Of a DNA stretch of 62,552 bases, positions 43,980-53,100 are shown in pieces (within the stretch, counting starts at the first letter, position 1; the number at the start of each line of letters is the position of its first letter). Under the pieces are notes generated by a model, which was not told the origin of the DNA, did no database searches, and worked only from the letters and a program-made list of their open reading frames with translations. Source of the DNA: DATHBD01 sp035296325 (lineage in GTDB: Bacteria; Actinomycetota; Actinomycetes; Mycobacteriales; Micromonosporaceae); NCBI GenBank assembly GCA_035296325.1, contig DATHBD010000034.1, positions 1 to 62,552 on the forward strand, written 5' to 3'. The translations under genes were made by a program, and so were the position numbers.

Positions 43980-44238
43980 TAAAGCAGCGTATTGGTTGGC
44001 GACACGTTCCCGAGGGCCGCTGCCGGGTCTGCTCACAGGCGTCCGCCGCGCGGGCCGTGACCCCCGCCCGTGTGGGTACCGGTTCTGCGAGAACGAGAGC
44101 GCCGACCGGTGGCGTCGACGGCTGTGCACGATCAAGTCGTGGCGACGACAGTCGACGCCGCGGGAGTCCCGTCGATCCCCATTTTGATCTGCACCGATTC
44201 GCGCCCGCAACCTGGCTACGGATGGAACATGAACTGTC

Positions 44239-44655
44239 ATGACGAGATGGACCCCGGTGATCAAGTGGTGTGACTCCTGCGGCCAGAGCGGCCGGCGGAT
44301 GTTGACGGCCACGGTGCCTGACTCGACCAGCGTCGACGGCACCCGCACCGTCGGCGCCTGCTCACCCGACCACCTCGCCGACCTGCGCGCGGTCTTCGCC
44401 GCCCGGCCGTGGGCGATCGAGGAGACCTGGCTGGCCCGCATCCGACTCGCCCGCTACGGTGCCGACGTGCCGCTGTCGGACCCGACCGACCTCGCTGCCG
44501 TGACCGGCCTCGATATCACGCAGATCCACCAAGCGCTCGGCTGGCAACGTGGACGCGCCTACGAACGGATGCAACAGCTACTCGCCGACACCCGGCGAGA
44601 ACGGCCCCGGCATGGCCCGCACCGGCACCGGGCCCGCTGCACCACCGCCCGCTAG
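44239..44655 (+). CDS. Hypothetical protein with N-terminal CxxC
   Basis: A 138-aa protein. An N-terminal WCDSCGQSG (possible half zinc site), a middle region PDHLADLRAVFAARPW, and a helical ITQIHQALGWQRGRAYERMQQLL segment that could form a helix-turn-helix are visible; the C-terminus is His/Arg-rich. No family is recognised. It is the first gene of the long plus-strand series and is followed by a 675-bp gene-free stretch (44656-45330) that holds two strong hairpins. Confidence 0.6.
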   Translation: MTRWTPVIKWCDSCGQSGRRMLTATVPDSTSVDGTRTVGACSPDHLADLRAVFAARPWAIEETWLARIRLARYGADVPLSDPTDLAAVTGLDITQIHQALGWQRGRAYERMQQLLADTRRERPRHGPHRHRARCTTAR

Positions 44656-45097
44656 CGCGAGGGCACCATCGCCTGCACCGGAAACTCACGCCGACGCCTT
44701 GGCACCAAGCGCCGATGCCGTCCGTGCGACCGCACCATCACCGTGCCGTTGCCTGGCCGGCGTTGCCCGGCGGTCGCAGCGCGTGGCGCCTCCCGGGAAG
44801 GACCGGCCGCGAACATGGGGCGCCGCGAAGCACTTCCTAAGCTCTGGTACGCCGCGATCCTAACGCCGGCTGCGCACCAGAGCGTGCAATCGGCGGGCAA
44901 GAGTCCTGACGCGCTGCACCCGGCGCAGGGCAGGCGGGCCCGGCTTGCGGGTCGCCGGTCGCTGAACCTCGCGGAGATCGATCTGATCGATGCGGGGACC
45001 TGAGTGCCATGGGTTCGGCAGGTGAGTTGATGACATTCGGTCGCTGGGGTGCCACGGGCGCCGGTGTGTCCGGGGCGGTGCTGGCCGGGTGACGCTG

Positions 45098-45175
45098 CCC
45101 GGCCCGTCGGGCCGGGCGCAAGGCGGCCGAGAACATCTTGGCCTTCGGCCAAGATCTTCTCGGCCTGTGCCTTGC
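45098..45175. other. Twin hairpins in a gene-free stretch
   Basis: First hairpin: 8-bp stem 45098-45105 with 45109-45116, 3-base loop. Eight bases later comes a 41-nt hairpin: arms 45125-45143 and 45147-45165, 19 bp with one mismatch and a 3-base loop, extended outward by GCAAGGC/GCCTTGC (45118-45124 with 45169-45175). It may be a terminator pair, an origin of transfer or a single-strand origin. The arrangement recurs at 46786-46854 and 54705-54777. Confidence 0.7.
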
Positions 45176-45330
45176 CGCCCGGCTTCCGCGGGCCGGTGCG
45201 TCTCCCTCCGGGCCAGCACGCGCCCCCGGACTCGACCCGTTCGGGCTTCGGTCACCCGGGCGCGTCCCGTTGCCGCATGTCCGTGGTTTCCGCGCGGGTG
45301 TGGCCACCCTTGTTTGGAGCGATGTTCGCC

Positions 45331-45960
45331 ATGACCGATCTGATTCACACTGCCCAACCCGCTGACACCGACACGGCACCGGCTGTGCGTTCGTTGGAGT
45401 CGTTGCTCGACGACACGGCGGCGGCGTACCTGCCTGTCCGACTGACCTATTCGTGTGTGGACGCCGTGGTTCTGGAGCGGCGGGACCGGTCGGTGGACGT
45501 CGTGCTCGACACCGGGTTCGTCCGCACCGTCGCGCTCGACGACTCCGCGGAGCTCATCGTGGACCCGATCCGGCAGGTCGAGTTGCTGCGCCGGGCCGCG
45601 CGGACCCTGGCCGCGCAGTGCGCGCAGGCTCGGCAGGAGCTGCAGCACGATGCCGACCGGCATCGCCGGGTCCTTCGCGAGATCCGGGCGTACGCGATCG
45701 AAAAGCGCCGCTCAAACGAAATTTGCCAGGACGGACTGGATCAGTTCCTCCACGAGTTCAACATGGCCCCGGATCAGGTACTGGTCCGGTTCACGATCAC
45801 TGGTTCGTATCGGGTGGAGCAAAGCGACTGCGACACTGCCGAGTCCGATGCCAGCGATCACCTCGATGTCGACTTCGGCCAGGTCGACGGTGTTGTTCAC
45901 GACACCGCGGACTTCGATGTCCGCATTGACAGTGCCGAAGCCGTCAACGACAACGACTGA
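45331..45960 (+). CDS. Hypothetical protein, cargo gene
   Basis: A 209-aa soluble acidic protein. A strand-rich N-terminal part (YLPVRLTYSCVDAVVLERR, VDVVLDTGFVRTVAL) is followed by a long helix (about 80-140, ELLRRAARTLAAQCAQARQE) and a beta-like C-terminus with VRFTITGSYRVEQ and an Asp-rich tail. No family is recognised. ATG 45331 has GGAG 11 bases upstream; ATG 45322 would add three residues. The spacer to the next gene (45961-46350, 390 bp) has no gene, only G+C-rich dyads. Confidence 0.7.
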   Translation: MTDLIHTAQPADTDTAPAVRSLESLLDDTAAAYLPVRLTYSCVDAVVLERRDRSVDVVLDTGFVRTVALDDSAELIVDPIRQVELLRRAARTLAAQCAQARQELQHDADRHRRVLREIRAYAIEKRRSNEICQDGLDQFLHEFNMAPDQVLVRFTITGSYRVEQSDCDTAESDASDHLDVDFGQVDGVVHDTADFDVRIDSAEAVNDND

Positions 45961-46350
45961 TCCGCACCGGCGTAGCGCCCGGTTGCCAACTGGTCGCTGT
46001 GGGCCCCGCTCGCTGGCCAGGGCGTGGGGCCTGCGCGGGCCGGGCGCATCGACCATCCCGGCCCCGCTGGCCGCCGTCAAGCCACCGCCCCAACCGCCGC
46101 CCGCATCTCCCCAACACCGACGAAGCAAGTCGGCGCGCTACCGCGCCGCGGGCGGGGCGTTGACGGCGTCGGCGCAGGCCGGGCTTTCGGTCGCGCGCCG
46201 GCCCGGGCCCGCAGGCCCACCCCCAGTTACCTCGCGCGGTGACCGTGACGCCGCCTCGACCGGCGGTTTCCACCAGTGGCGGCGCGCCTGCACGGATGGC
46301 GCCGGCGTTGTTCATCCTCGTTCTCCAACAACCCATTGAGAGGCACCATC

Positions 46351-46734
46351 ATGACCATCATCAGCCCGGGCGTTGACCTGTCCGTACCGACACGGCCGCG
46401 CAGCGACGCCGACTTTCTCGACGCGATATGCGCGGTGTTGAACTCCACGGATAGCGGCGCCGACGCATACCAGGAGATCGCCCAACTCGTCATGGACGCG
46501 GGTAGGCCCTACGTCGACGACCTTCCCGTCGTCGAGTCCCACGCGAATCCCACCGCGCATGGCCTGCCGCGCACGCACGTCCTCGTCGACGGTGAGGACG
46601 CCGTCGTGCTGTGGGTCGACGAGGGCGGGGCGATCCAGGTCTGGGTAAACACCCGCGGCGGCCGGCCGATGCGCATCACGGTCGACGGGTCGGTGATCGC
46701 CGGCGACGCGGAGCCGGTCGCCGCTGAGCGGTGA
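46351..46734 (+). CDS. Hypothetical protein, cargo gene
   Basis: A 127-aa acidic protein: a helical N-terminal half (FLDAICAVLNSTDSGADAYQ) then a beta-rich half with GEDAVVLWVDEGGAIQVWVNT. No cysteines, no membrane segment, no recognised family. ATG 46351 follows GAGAGG. It precedes twin hairpins and the GGDEF gene. Confidence 0.7.
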   Translation: MTIISPGVDLSVPTRPRSDADFLDAICAVLNSTDSGADAYQEIAQLVMDAGRPYVDDLPVVESHANPTAHGLPRTHVLVDGEDAVVLWVDEGGAIQVWVNTRGGRPMRITVDGSVIAGDAEPVAAER

Positions 46735-46785
46735 CCAACACGCGCCGGCTGCACACGCCGGCCGCACGCCAGAGCTGAATCTTAT

Positions 46786-46854
46786 GGCCGCCTCGACAGG
46801 CGGCCCGCCGCTTCGATGCAGGGCCCGCCGGGACAGCCGGCGGGCCCTGCATCG
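46786..46854. other. Twin hairpins before the GGDEF gene
   Basis: A 20-nt hairpin (8-bp stem, 46786-46793 with 46798-46805) and, 8 bases on, a perfect 41-nt hairpin (18-bp stem, 46814-46831 with 46837-46854, 5-base loop). They lie between the stop at 46734 and the ATG at 46875, only 20 bp before that start codon. A terminator/attenuator role is plausible. Confidence 0.75.
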
Positions 46855-46874
46855 CATTTCCGAGAGGAGAAGTC

Positions 46875-47573
46875 ATGAACCCCGTCCGTCTGGTGTACGG
46901 CTGTGTCGCCGTGACCGTCGGCGCGGTGCTCGGCCGGGTCAGCGCCACCCGCACGGTTCGTCGGCTGAAATCCGAGCTAGCCGAGGTCGAGCACCGCGCC
47001 AGCCACGATCCGTTGACCGGCCTGCTCAACCGCGGCGGCCTGCACGAGCGGTTCACCGCGGCTGGTCGGCGGCCACGGATGCTCGTCCTGATCGACCTCG
47101 ACAGCTTCAAGGCGATCAACGACCGCTTCGGTCACGCCACGGGTGATGTCCTGCTCGCCGGGTTCGCCACACGGTTGGCCGCCGCCGCGGCACACCACGG
47201 CGGGCTCACCGGCCGCCTCGGCGGCGACGAGTTCGCCGTGCTGTTGCACCGAACCGACCGCGCGGACACCACCATTCCCGACGGGGTCGTTGCGGCGCTG
47301 TCTGCGCCGCCGGGTGGCAGCGCCGGGCCCGGGTTGTCCGCCAGCGCCGGGTTCACCGCTGTGACCCCCGGGTTGTCGTGGTCGGCGGCGCTGCGCCAAG
47401 CCGACATCGCCCTGTACCACGCCAAGGCGAGCAGCCACCCGGTCGCGCGCTATCGGCCGGGCATGACCCACCCCGCCCGCGCGGGTGAGGCGACGCGCAC
47501 AACTCGTGCCACGGCATTGACCCAGGACCGTTCACCGTCGGGGAAGGAGCCGACATGCGACACGCCCGCCTGA
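46875..47573 (+). CDS. GGDEF-domain diguanylate cyclase
   Basis: A 232-aa protein. One short N-terminal hydrophobic segment (about 5-20) and a helix precede a full GGDEF domain: DPLTGLLNRGGL, metal-binding LIDLDSFKAINDRFGHATGD, GGDEF at 116-120 and the conserved C-terminal ALRQADIALYHAK. The active site is intact, so it should make c-di-GMP from GTP. No RxxD inhibitory site is present five residues upstream of GGDEF. No EAL or sensor domain is attached. ATG follows GAGGAGAAGTC. The gene overlaps the next one by 19 bp. Confidence 0.92.
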   Translation: MNPVRLVYGCVAVTVGAVLGRVSATRTVRRLKSELAEVEHRASHDPLTGLLNRGGLHERFTAAGRRPRMLVLIDLDSFKAINDRFGHATGDVLLAGFATRLAAAAAHHGGLTGRLGGDEFAVLLHRTDRADTTIPDGVVAALSAPPGGSAGPGLSASAGFTAVTPGLSWSAALRQADIALYHAKASSHPVARYRPGMTHPARAGEATRTTRATALTQDRSPSGKEPTCDTPA

Positions 47574-48193
47574 TCCAAGCAGCCGAATGGGACGCCATCA
47601 CCGACGTGACCCGCGTCGCCGCAGCGGCGCGCACGGCACAGCAGGCGGCAGCTGACTATGCCGCGGTGCTGGCCGGCGTCGCCGCCGCGCTGATCCACGC
47701 GTCGTTGCCCGCCGCGCACACGCTGATGTTCGACATCGACGTCCGCGACGGCGTCACCGACATCACGTTGCTGACCGTGCGCGACCTCACCGGTGCGTTG
47801 CTCTGGCACGGCGAGGACTTCTACCAGCCGACCCCCGACGAGATCACCGCCGGCGTCGCGGTCCTCGACGCCGGCGTGGTGGAGGCCGTCACCACCACCA
47901 TCCAGGAGGCGTACGACGCCGGCCGCGGCGTGTTCACCACCGTCACCGCCGGGCCGGCGGACCTGCTCGGGATGAACCTACTCGAACTGAACATCCTGGC
48001 GGCGCTGCGCCACGACCCGACGCGCACAGCCGATACGGCCCCAGACACCGAACCGGTCAGCATCAATCTCGACCTGCTCGCCGCGGTCCTGGCGCGCGAA
48101 ACCAGCGTCATGGACCCGGACGACGTCGACGCCCTGATGGCCGTCGTACGCGCCGCAGCGGCCAGCGACCACGCGCATCGACCCGCGCGCTGA
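47555..48193 (+). CDS. Hypothetical protein coupled to the GGDEF gene
   Basis: A 212-aa Ala-rich soluble protein with a helical N-terminus (about 1-55), an alpha/beta middle with HTLMFDIDVRDGVTDITLLTVRD, and a helical C-terminus. No family is recognised. ATG 47555 lies behind GGGGAAGGAG inside the end of the GGDEF gene, so translation is coupled; a functional link to c-di-GMP is possible but unproven. Confidence 0.72.
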   Translation: MRHARLIQAAEWDAITDVTRVAAAARTAQQAAADYAAVLAGVAAALIHASLPAAHTLMFDIDVRDGVTDITLLTVRDLTGALLWHGEDFYQPTPDEITAGVAVLDAGVVEAVTTTIQEAYDAGRGVFTTVTAGPADLLGMNLLELNILAALRHDPTRTADTAPDTEPVSINLDLLAAVLARETSVMDPDDVDALMAVVRAAAASDHAHRPAR

Positions 48194-48366
48194 GCTTCGC
48201 CCTGCCGGGACACCGGCGACCCGATCCGCGAACTCCCACCACCCCTCGGTCCGGCCAGGTGAACCCGAGCCGGTCTACCGATCACGCCCGGACACGGGTT
48301 GTCCGCCCGCTTGGGCCAAGAGCTCCGTATGCCGTTCACCCAACAACGATGTGGAAAGGACCCATA

Positions 48367-49401
48367 ATGTCGACCCACCAACCCCCTATCCGACTGACGG
48401 CCCCAGCCGAGGTTGCCGGCATGGTGCCGTACCTGCTCGGCTTCACGCCCCAGGACAGCCTCGTGGTGGTCGGACTATCCGGCAAGCGCGTCGCGTTCGC
48501 CTCCCGTGCCGGGCTACCGACCGAGTTCGGCGACGGCGACGCCTTCCGCACGGCGATGGACCACCTCGCCGCGATCATGATCACCCACTACGCGACCGGT
48601 GCGCTGCTGGTCGGCTACGGCGACGCCGAACCGGTCCGTACGGCCGTGCGGATCGCGACCGCGGCGCTGAGCGCGGTGCGCCTGCCGGTCCACGACGCGC
48701 AACGCGTCGCCGACGGCCGTATCTTCAGCCTCGTCTGCGCCAACCCCACCTGCTGCCCACCGAACGGCACACCGTTCGACCCGGGCAGCAACATCGCCGC
48801 CGCGTCGGCCGTCGCCGCCGGTCTGGTCGCCCTGCCCGACCGCGACGCCCTGGCCCGGCAGCTCGCACCCACCACCGGCCCGGCCCGGGCGGCGTTCGCC
48901 GCAGCTACCCGCGCCGCGGTGCAGCGCCTCCTCGACCAACTCGACAACCCGGCCCAGCGCCCGACCGGCATCCCCGGCCACGAGGTCCTGGCGCGAACCG
49001 CGCCGGGCCCGGCGATCCTGCGCGACGGGCGCCACGCCGTGACCGACGCGCTCGACGCGTACCGCTGTGGGCGGGGCCTGGACACCGAGCGGGCAGCGCT
49101 GCTCACCGTGGTACTGCACCTGCCGACCGTGCGGGACTTCGCCATCACCCGCACCAACGGCGAACACTGGCAGATCTCCATGTGGACCGACCTGCTGCGC
49201 CGGTCCGAGCCGACCTTCGCCGCCGGGCCCGCGATCCTGCTCGCCCTGGCAGCGCTGCAGTCTGGCCACGGAGCGTTGGCCAGGTGCGCCATCGACCGCG
49301 CCCTCGACGCCGACCCCGACCACCGGCTCGCGCACCTGGTCCTGCAAGCCATCCAGATCGGTATCGACCCGCAGACCGTCACCGCGCTGGTCCGCTCCTG
49401 A
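48367..49401 (+). CDS. DUF4192 protein
   Basis: A 344-aa protein of the actinobacterial DUF4192 family. The diagnostic N-terminus is present: AEVAGMVPYLLGFTPQDSLVVVGLSG, followed by the conserved pattern GALLVGYGDAEPVRTAV and SLVCANPTCCPPNGTPFD. The C-terminal part ends with a helical-repeat-like LALAALQSGHGALARCAIDRALDADPDHRLAHLV. The family is widespread in actinobacterial chromosomes and plasmids and has no known function. ATG 48367 follows GGAAAGGA. Confidence 0.9.
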   Translation: MSTHQPPIRLTAPAEVAGMVPYLLGFTPQDSLVVVGLSGKRVAFASRAGLPTEFGDGDAFRTAMDHLAAIMITHYATGALLVGYGDAEPVRTAVRIATAALSAVRLPVHDAQRVADGRIFSLVCANPTCCPPNGTPFDPGSNIAAASAVAAGLVALPDRDALARQLAPTTGPARAAFAAATRAAVQRLLDQLDNPAQRPTGIPGHEVLARTAPGPAILRDGRHAVTDALDAYRCGRGLDTERAALLTVVLHLPTVRDFAITRTNGEHWQISMWTDLLRRSEPTFAAGPAILLALAALQSGHGALARCAIDRALDADPDHRLAHLVLQAIQIGIDPQTVTALVRS

Positions 49402-49597
49402 CCACGGGTCAGCCCACACGACCAACGACCTGCCATGCCATGCCATCGGACCCCCGATCGGCCAACGGTCCACTTGCGACACTCCGCCCCGATCGGCATA
49501 CCCGACCGAAACGGCGCGCCGCGCTCCGCCGATCCCGGTCGGCGGCCCGCATGCCGCGTCGGCGGCCACCACTCACCGTCCGGAAAGGACACAACTC

Positions 49598-49870
49598 ATG
49601 TACCGCCTGCTCTACGTCTCCATCCGCGGACCCAGGTATCTGCTCGGCAACCCGACGGTGCACCCCGTCGACGCGGCGGTGCCTGCCGGCGTGGGCACCC
49701 GCTTCGCCACCTTCGATCAGATCGAGCGGCACGTCGCCGAGGAACTGCGCGGCCTGTCGGTGTACTGGCGCGTCGAGGTCGTTGACGAGCACGGCACGGT
49801 GGTGCGACGCGGCACCCGCGCCGGCTTCAACGGCACCGGTGAGCGCTGGACCTGGCAGTCAACCACCTAA
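49598..49870 (+). CDS. Small hypothetical protein
   Basis: A 90-aa single-domain alpha/beta protein, MYRLLYVSIRGPRYLLGN ... YWRVEVVDEHGTVVRRGTRAGF. No family is recognised. ATG 49598 is preceded by CCGGAAAGGAC, nearly the same leader as that of the DUF4192 gene. Flanked by gene-free spacers of about 196 and 165 bp. Confidence 0.65.
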   Translation: MYRLLYVSIRGPRYLLGNPTVHPVDAAVPAGVGTRFATFDQIERHVAEELRGLSVYWRVEVVDEHGTVVRRGTRAGFNGTGERWTWQSTT

Positions 49871-50035
49871 CCGCCCACCCGCCGACGCGCACCGCCCGGC
49901 GGCGGGCATCCCGCGGCTCCGCGACGCGGCGCCCGCTGCCCCAACCAACGACGCGGACAACACCGCCCGGGCGCCTGAACCGCCCGGCGCATAGCGCAGC
50001 ACCCTCGCTGACCACCGACCCGACGGAGCCTCACC

Positions 50036-51073
50036 ATGCATACACCCCCGCCCCGACCCGGCTGGTTGGACACAGCCAACCCGGACACCGCCGCCGACGC
50101 GGCGGACCCTACCGGACCGGACCAGGACAGTCTGGTCACGGCCCACCTCGACGAGCTGCGGCGGGCGCGCGCCGGCCTGGCCTGGTTGTTCGAACCCGAC
50201 GCGCCCTCGCTGCACGACCTACTCGCCACACATCGCGTGACCGAGGCGTTCGACCGGTTGGCCGAACCCTCGGCCATCGCACCGGCCGACCTGCGGCGCG
50301 AAGTCCGCCATATCCCGGCCGGCGACTTGTGGGCAGCCGCCGCATCGGCGGTCGCCGGTGTCCACCGTCACGGGGCACGCGTCGTCATTCCTGAAGACGC
50401 GGAGTGGCCGGACGGCGTCGCGGACTCGGCCCGCGCCGACCGCGACCCCACGGCCCCCGCCGCGCTGTGCCTGTGGGTGCGCGGTGAGCAGCCGCTCGCC
50501 GCGACCCTCGCCCGGTCCGTGGCCGTCGTGGGCGCGCGTGCAGCGACACAGTATGGCGTGCACGTGGCCGCCGACCTCGGCGGCGACCTCGCCAGCCTTG
50601 GCTGGACGGTCGTGTCGACCGGCGGGTACGGCATCGACGGCGCCGCGCACCGCGGCGCGTTGACCACGCACGCCCATGTGGTGGCGGTGCTGTCCGGTGG
50701 GATTGGCCGGCCACACCCGGCCGGAAACCTGGCGCTGTTCGACCGGATCGCCGAACGCGGGCTCCTGGTCAGCCAGTGCCCGCCCGGGACAGCGCCGAAC
50801 CGGGACCGGATAAGCACCACCCAGCGCCTCATCGCGGCGATCACCCACGGCACCGTCGTCGTGGAAGCCTCCACCCGCAGCGGTGCGCTCACCACCATGC
50901 GGCACGCCAACGAACTCGGCCGTGTGGTCATGGCGGTTCCTGGTCCGGTCACCTCCGTCATGTCCGCTGGCTGCCACCAACTCCTGCGCGAATTCCGGCA
51001 CGTACGGCTGGTCACCAGCAGCCGCGACATTCTGCAGGAACTGACCGCCGATGGGCCGGCAGCCACGGCCTGA
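50036..51073 (+). CDS. DprA/Smf-like DNA-processing protein
   Basis: A 345-aa protein whose C-terminal two thirds match the DprA Rossmann-like domain: SVAVVGARAATQYG, VVSTGGYGIDGAAHRGAL, AVLSGGIGRPHPAGN, THGTVVVEASTRSGAL and MAVPGPVTSVMSAGCH. In chromosomes DprA binds single-stranded DNA and loads RecA during transformation. Here, on a mobile element, it could protect or process incoming single-stranded element DNA. The N-terminal 120 residues lack a clear SAM domain, and the usual C-terminal winged helix is missing. GGAG precedes ATG 50036 at close to normal distance. Confidence 0.88.
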   Translation: MHTPPPRPGWLDTANPDTAADAADPTGPDQDSLVTAHLDELRRARAGLAWLFEPDAPSLHDLLATHRVTEAFDRLAEPSAIAPADLRREVRHIPAGDLWAAAASAVAGVHRHGARVVIPEDAEWPDGVADSARADRDPTAPAALCLWVRGEQPLAATLARSVAVVGARAATQYGVHVAADLGGDLASLGWTVVSTGGYGIDGAAHRGALTTHAHVVAVLSGGIGRPHPAGNLALFDRIAERGLLVSQCPPGTAPNRDRISTTQRLIAAITHGTVVVEASTRSGALTTMRHANELGRVVMAVPGPVTSVMSAGCHQLLREFRHVRLVTSSRDILQELTADGPAATA

Positions 51074-51161
51074 CCCGGCACCGCTGGTGACCGTACCGGC
51101 CCCCCGCCAACACGAGCCCGGGGCCGGGACGCAGCCTCACCACACCAACGAAGGAGAACCG

Positions 51162-51641
51162 ATGATGAACCGTTTTGTCCCACCGATCCCGTCCGACGAT
51201 CCGCTCACCGCCGAGTGCGCGGCCAGGTACCACCACGACCGCACACGCCGGTACGCGTTCGTGTTCCACGTGCCCATCACCGCCACCAGGTTCACCGCCT
51301 TGGCCGCCAATCCCGACCGGTACGCCATCACCGAGACGTACACGATGACGCTCACCGCACCCAACGAGCTCCCGCTCGTCTTGAGCGCCGAGCAGTGGGA
51401 CTTTCTGCGCAACTGCCTACGCACCACCGAGCTGCGGTGGCAGGAGGCCATCGCCGAGGCCGACGCGGGTGCGGCGCAGCCACCGCGCGGCGGGTCACCG
51501 CCGGCCGATCAGGTCAACGTCGAGCCGACACGGGCCGGATACCGGGTCATCGGGGCCCGGTTCCGCGACGAGGCCGACCGCGTGCGGGAGCTGATCCAGC
51601 GCATCGATCACCTGCTCCGCAACGCCGTCCAGGGCGGATGA
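51162..51641 (+). CDS. Hypothetical protein, cargo gene
   Basis: A 159-aa soluble protein. The N-terminal half is beta-rich (YAFVFHVPITATRFTALA ... YTMTLTAPNELPLVL), then there is a helical segment EQWDFLRNCLRTTELRWQEA and a C-terminal helix rich in charged residues. No family is recognised. ATG 51162 follows GAAGGAGAACCG. Confidence 0.68.
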   Translation: MMNRFVPPIPSDDPLTAECAARYHHDRTRRYAFVFHVPITATRFTALAANPDRYAITETYTMTLTAPNELPLVLSAEQWDFLRNCLRTTELRWQEAIAEADAGAAQPPRGGSPPADQVNVEPTRAGYRVIGARFRDEADRVRELIQRIDHLLRNAVQGG

Positions 51642-51814
51642 CAACCGGCGGTGGGCGGCCGGGGCGCCGCCGGGCGCCGCGCTGCCTCGTCTTAGCCGAC
51701 CACGATTCCGGCAGACAACGGACCACGCCCTCCCGGTCGGGCGGCGCGTGCGAGCGGTGGATCGTGACCGGTCGGCCGAGCCCGCCATTGCCGCTGGGCT
51801 GCGAGGATGCGGCG

Positions 51815-52486
51815 ATGCGTGTCAACGCGGTCGTCGATGCGACGCTTGCCGATGCGCTGCCCGCAGCCGTGGACGCGCTGGCGGGGCAGACCCCGCCGGG
51901 GTGGAGGTTCGGGCTGGGACCGCCGTCGCCGGACGTCCGCGACCGGATGGTGGCGGCATACGCCGCACGGCTGTGGTGGTCGTGGCGCAAGGCCGGATGG
52001 CGCAGTCCGATGGGACTGCTCGCCGGCGAGTGGCTCGTCGGGACGGTACTGGTCGCGGCGGCGCAGCCGTCGCTGGCGAATGCTGTGGCCGCCCTCGTGT
52101 GGATGGTCGTCGGCGCAGCAGCACTGGTGCCAGTGGTGGCCGGACTGCTGCGGTGTTGGCGCCGCCGAGAGTTGCTACGGCCCGGCCACAGGCAGATCCT
52201 CTGGGGTGCCGACGCGCACGGGTGGGCCCTGGTATTCCTCCGTCGCCGAACCGACGGATCATGGTTTGCGTTCAACTTCATGTCCACCGGTGGCGGGGTC
52301 GGCCGGCCCGTCCTTCGCTTGGGCACGACTGTCGCCGACCGCCTCGGGGTGCCTATCCACCTGAAGACCAGCGGTGCCAGGCTTGTCCGCTACTACGAGG
52401 AGCTGGGGTTCACTGTCGACCGGTCGCACTGGTGGATGCCGCTGACCCCGATGACGTACACACCACCGGCACTGCGGCGCGAGTAG
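51815..52486 (+). CDS. Membrane protein with GNAT-like C-terminal half
   Basis: A 223-aa protein from ATG 51815 (GAGG upstream). Two hydrophobic helices around 68-115 (LLAGEWLVGTVLVAAAQP and VAALVWMVVGAAALVPVVAG) sit after a soluble N-terminus. The C-terminal half, WALVFLRRRTDGSWFAFNFM ... TVADRLGVPIHLKT ... LVRYYEELGFTV, has the helix-strand pattern and YYEELGF ending of GNAT acetyltransferases. A start at 51638 would extend it by 59 low-quality residues. The split by a membrane anchor is unusual. Function unknown. Confidence 0.65.
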   Translation: MRVNAVVDATLADALPAAVDALAGQTPPGWRFGLGPPSPDVRDRMVAAYAARLWWSWRKAGWRSPMGLLAGEWLVGTVLVAAAQPSLANAVAALVWMVVGAAALVPVVAGLLRCWRRRELLRPGHRQILWGADAHGWALVFLRRRTDGSWFAFNFMSTGGGVGRPVLRLGTTVADRLGVPIHLKTSGARLVRYYEELGFTVDRSHWWMPLTPMTYTPPALRRE

Positions 52487-53100
52487 CCCGCACTGCCGCG
52501 CAGCCCAGGTCTCCCGTCGTCCCTGACGCGGTGGTCAACGACGTGAACGTCCTGACCCGGGACCGCAGCGCACTGCCCACCGGTCACAGACCGTAACCGT
52601 TGTCGGCGCCTCAGCCGGCTATACGTAGCGCAGTGGCACCACCAATCGCGCCGACGAGGCGTACAGCACCTCGGGGTGCCGGTCCGGCGGCTGCAGCGCG
52701 CCCGACGCCCATCCCGGCAACCACCGGCCCAGCTGACCGGTCTCGCAGCCCCGCGAGCCATCCCCACTGCGGATCCCGCCACCTGCCGCCGGGTCGGGGC
52801 GGCACCCGGTGGCCCGGTGCGCCGCGCGTGCTGGCCGTCCACGCTGGCCGACCGTCCTGGCCCGGCAAGGACACCCCGCGTGCGCAACCACCTCGGGCGG
52901 CGGCCGGCTGGGTGCGGGGGTCCTTGCCAGCCTGCGTCCGCCCGGCCGCCTGTGTCCGTCGCCAGCACGCGCCACGGCGCCCCGGCACCCCCGGGCCCTC
53001 GCCGCACCGTTCCTGCCGGCGCAGCAGCGGCGGCATCCGAAGTGGCCGCTTCCGCCCATCCGTTACCACCGATTTTCTTGTTGGAAGGAGTACGTCGCTC
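52487..53100. other. 614-bp stretch without a supportable gene
   Basis: Open frames exist on both strands but are Arg/Pro/Ala-rich and show no family signal. The region contains several short G+C-rich dyads and ends with the strong site TTGGAAGGAG ahead of the ParB-like start codon. It could hold a promoter or a centromere-like site for the ParB-like protein, but I see no clear iterated parS-type repeat. Confidence 0.5.

Noticed and set aside
44652..45152. A 166-codon minus-strand open frame
   Set aside because: Overlaps the large hairpin and has random high-G+C composition; no start signal.
45049..45330. N-terminal extension of the protein starting at 45331
   Set aside because: The extension runs through the large hairpin and is Arg/Pro-rich; the ribosome-binding site and natural composition start at about 45320.
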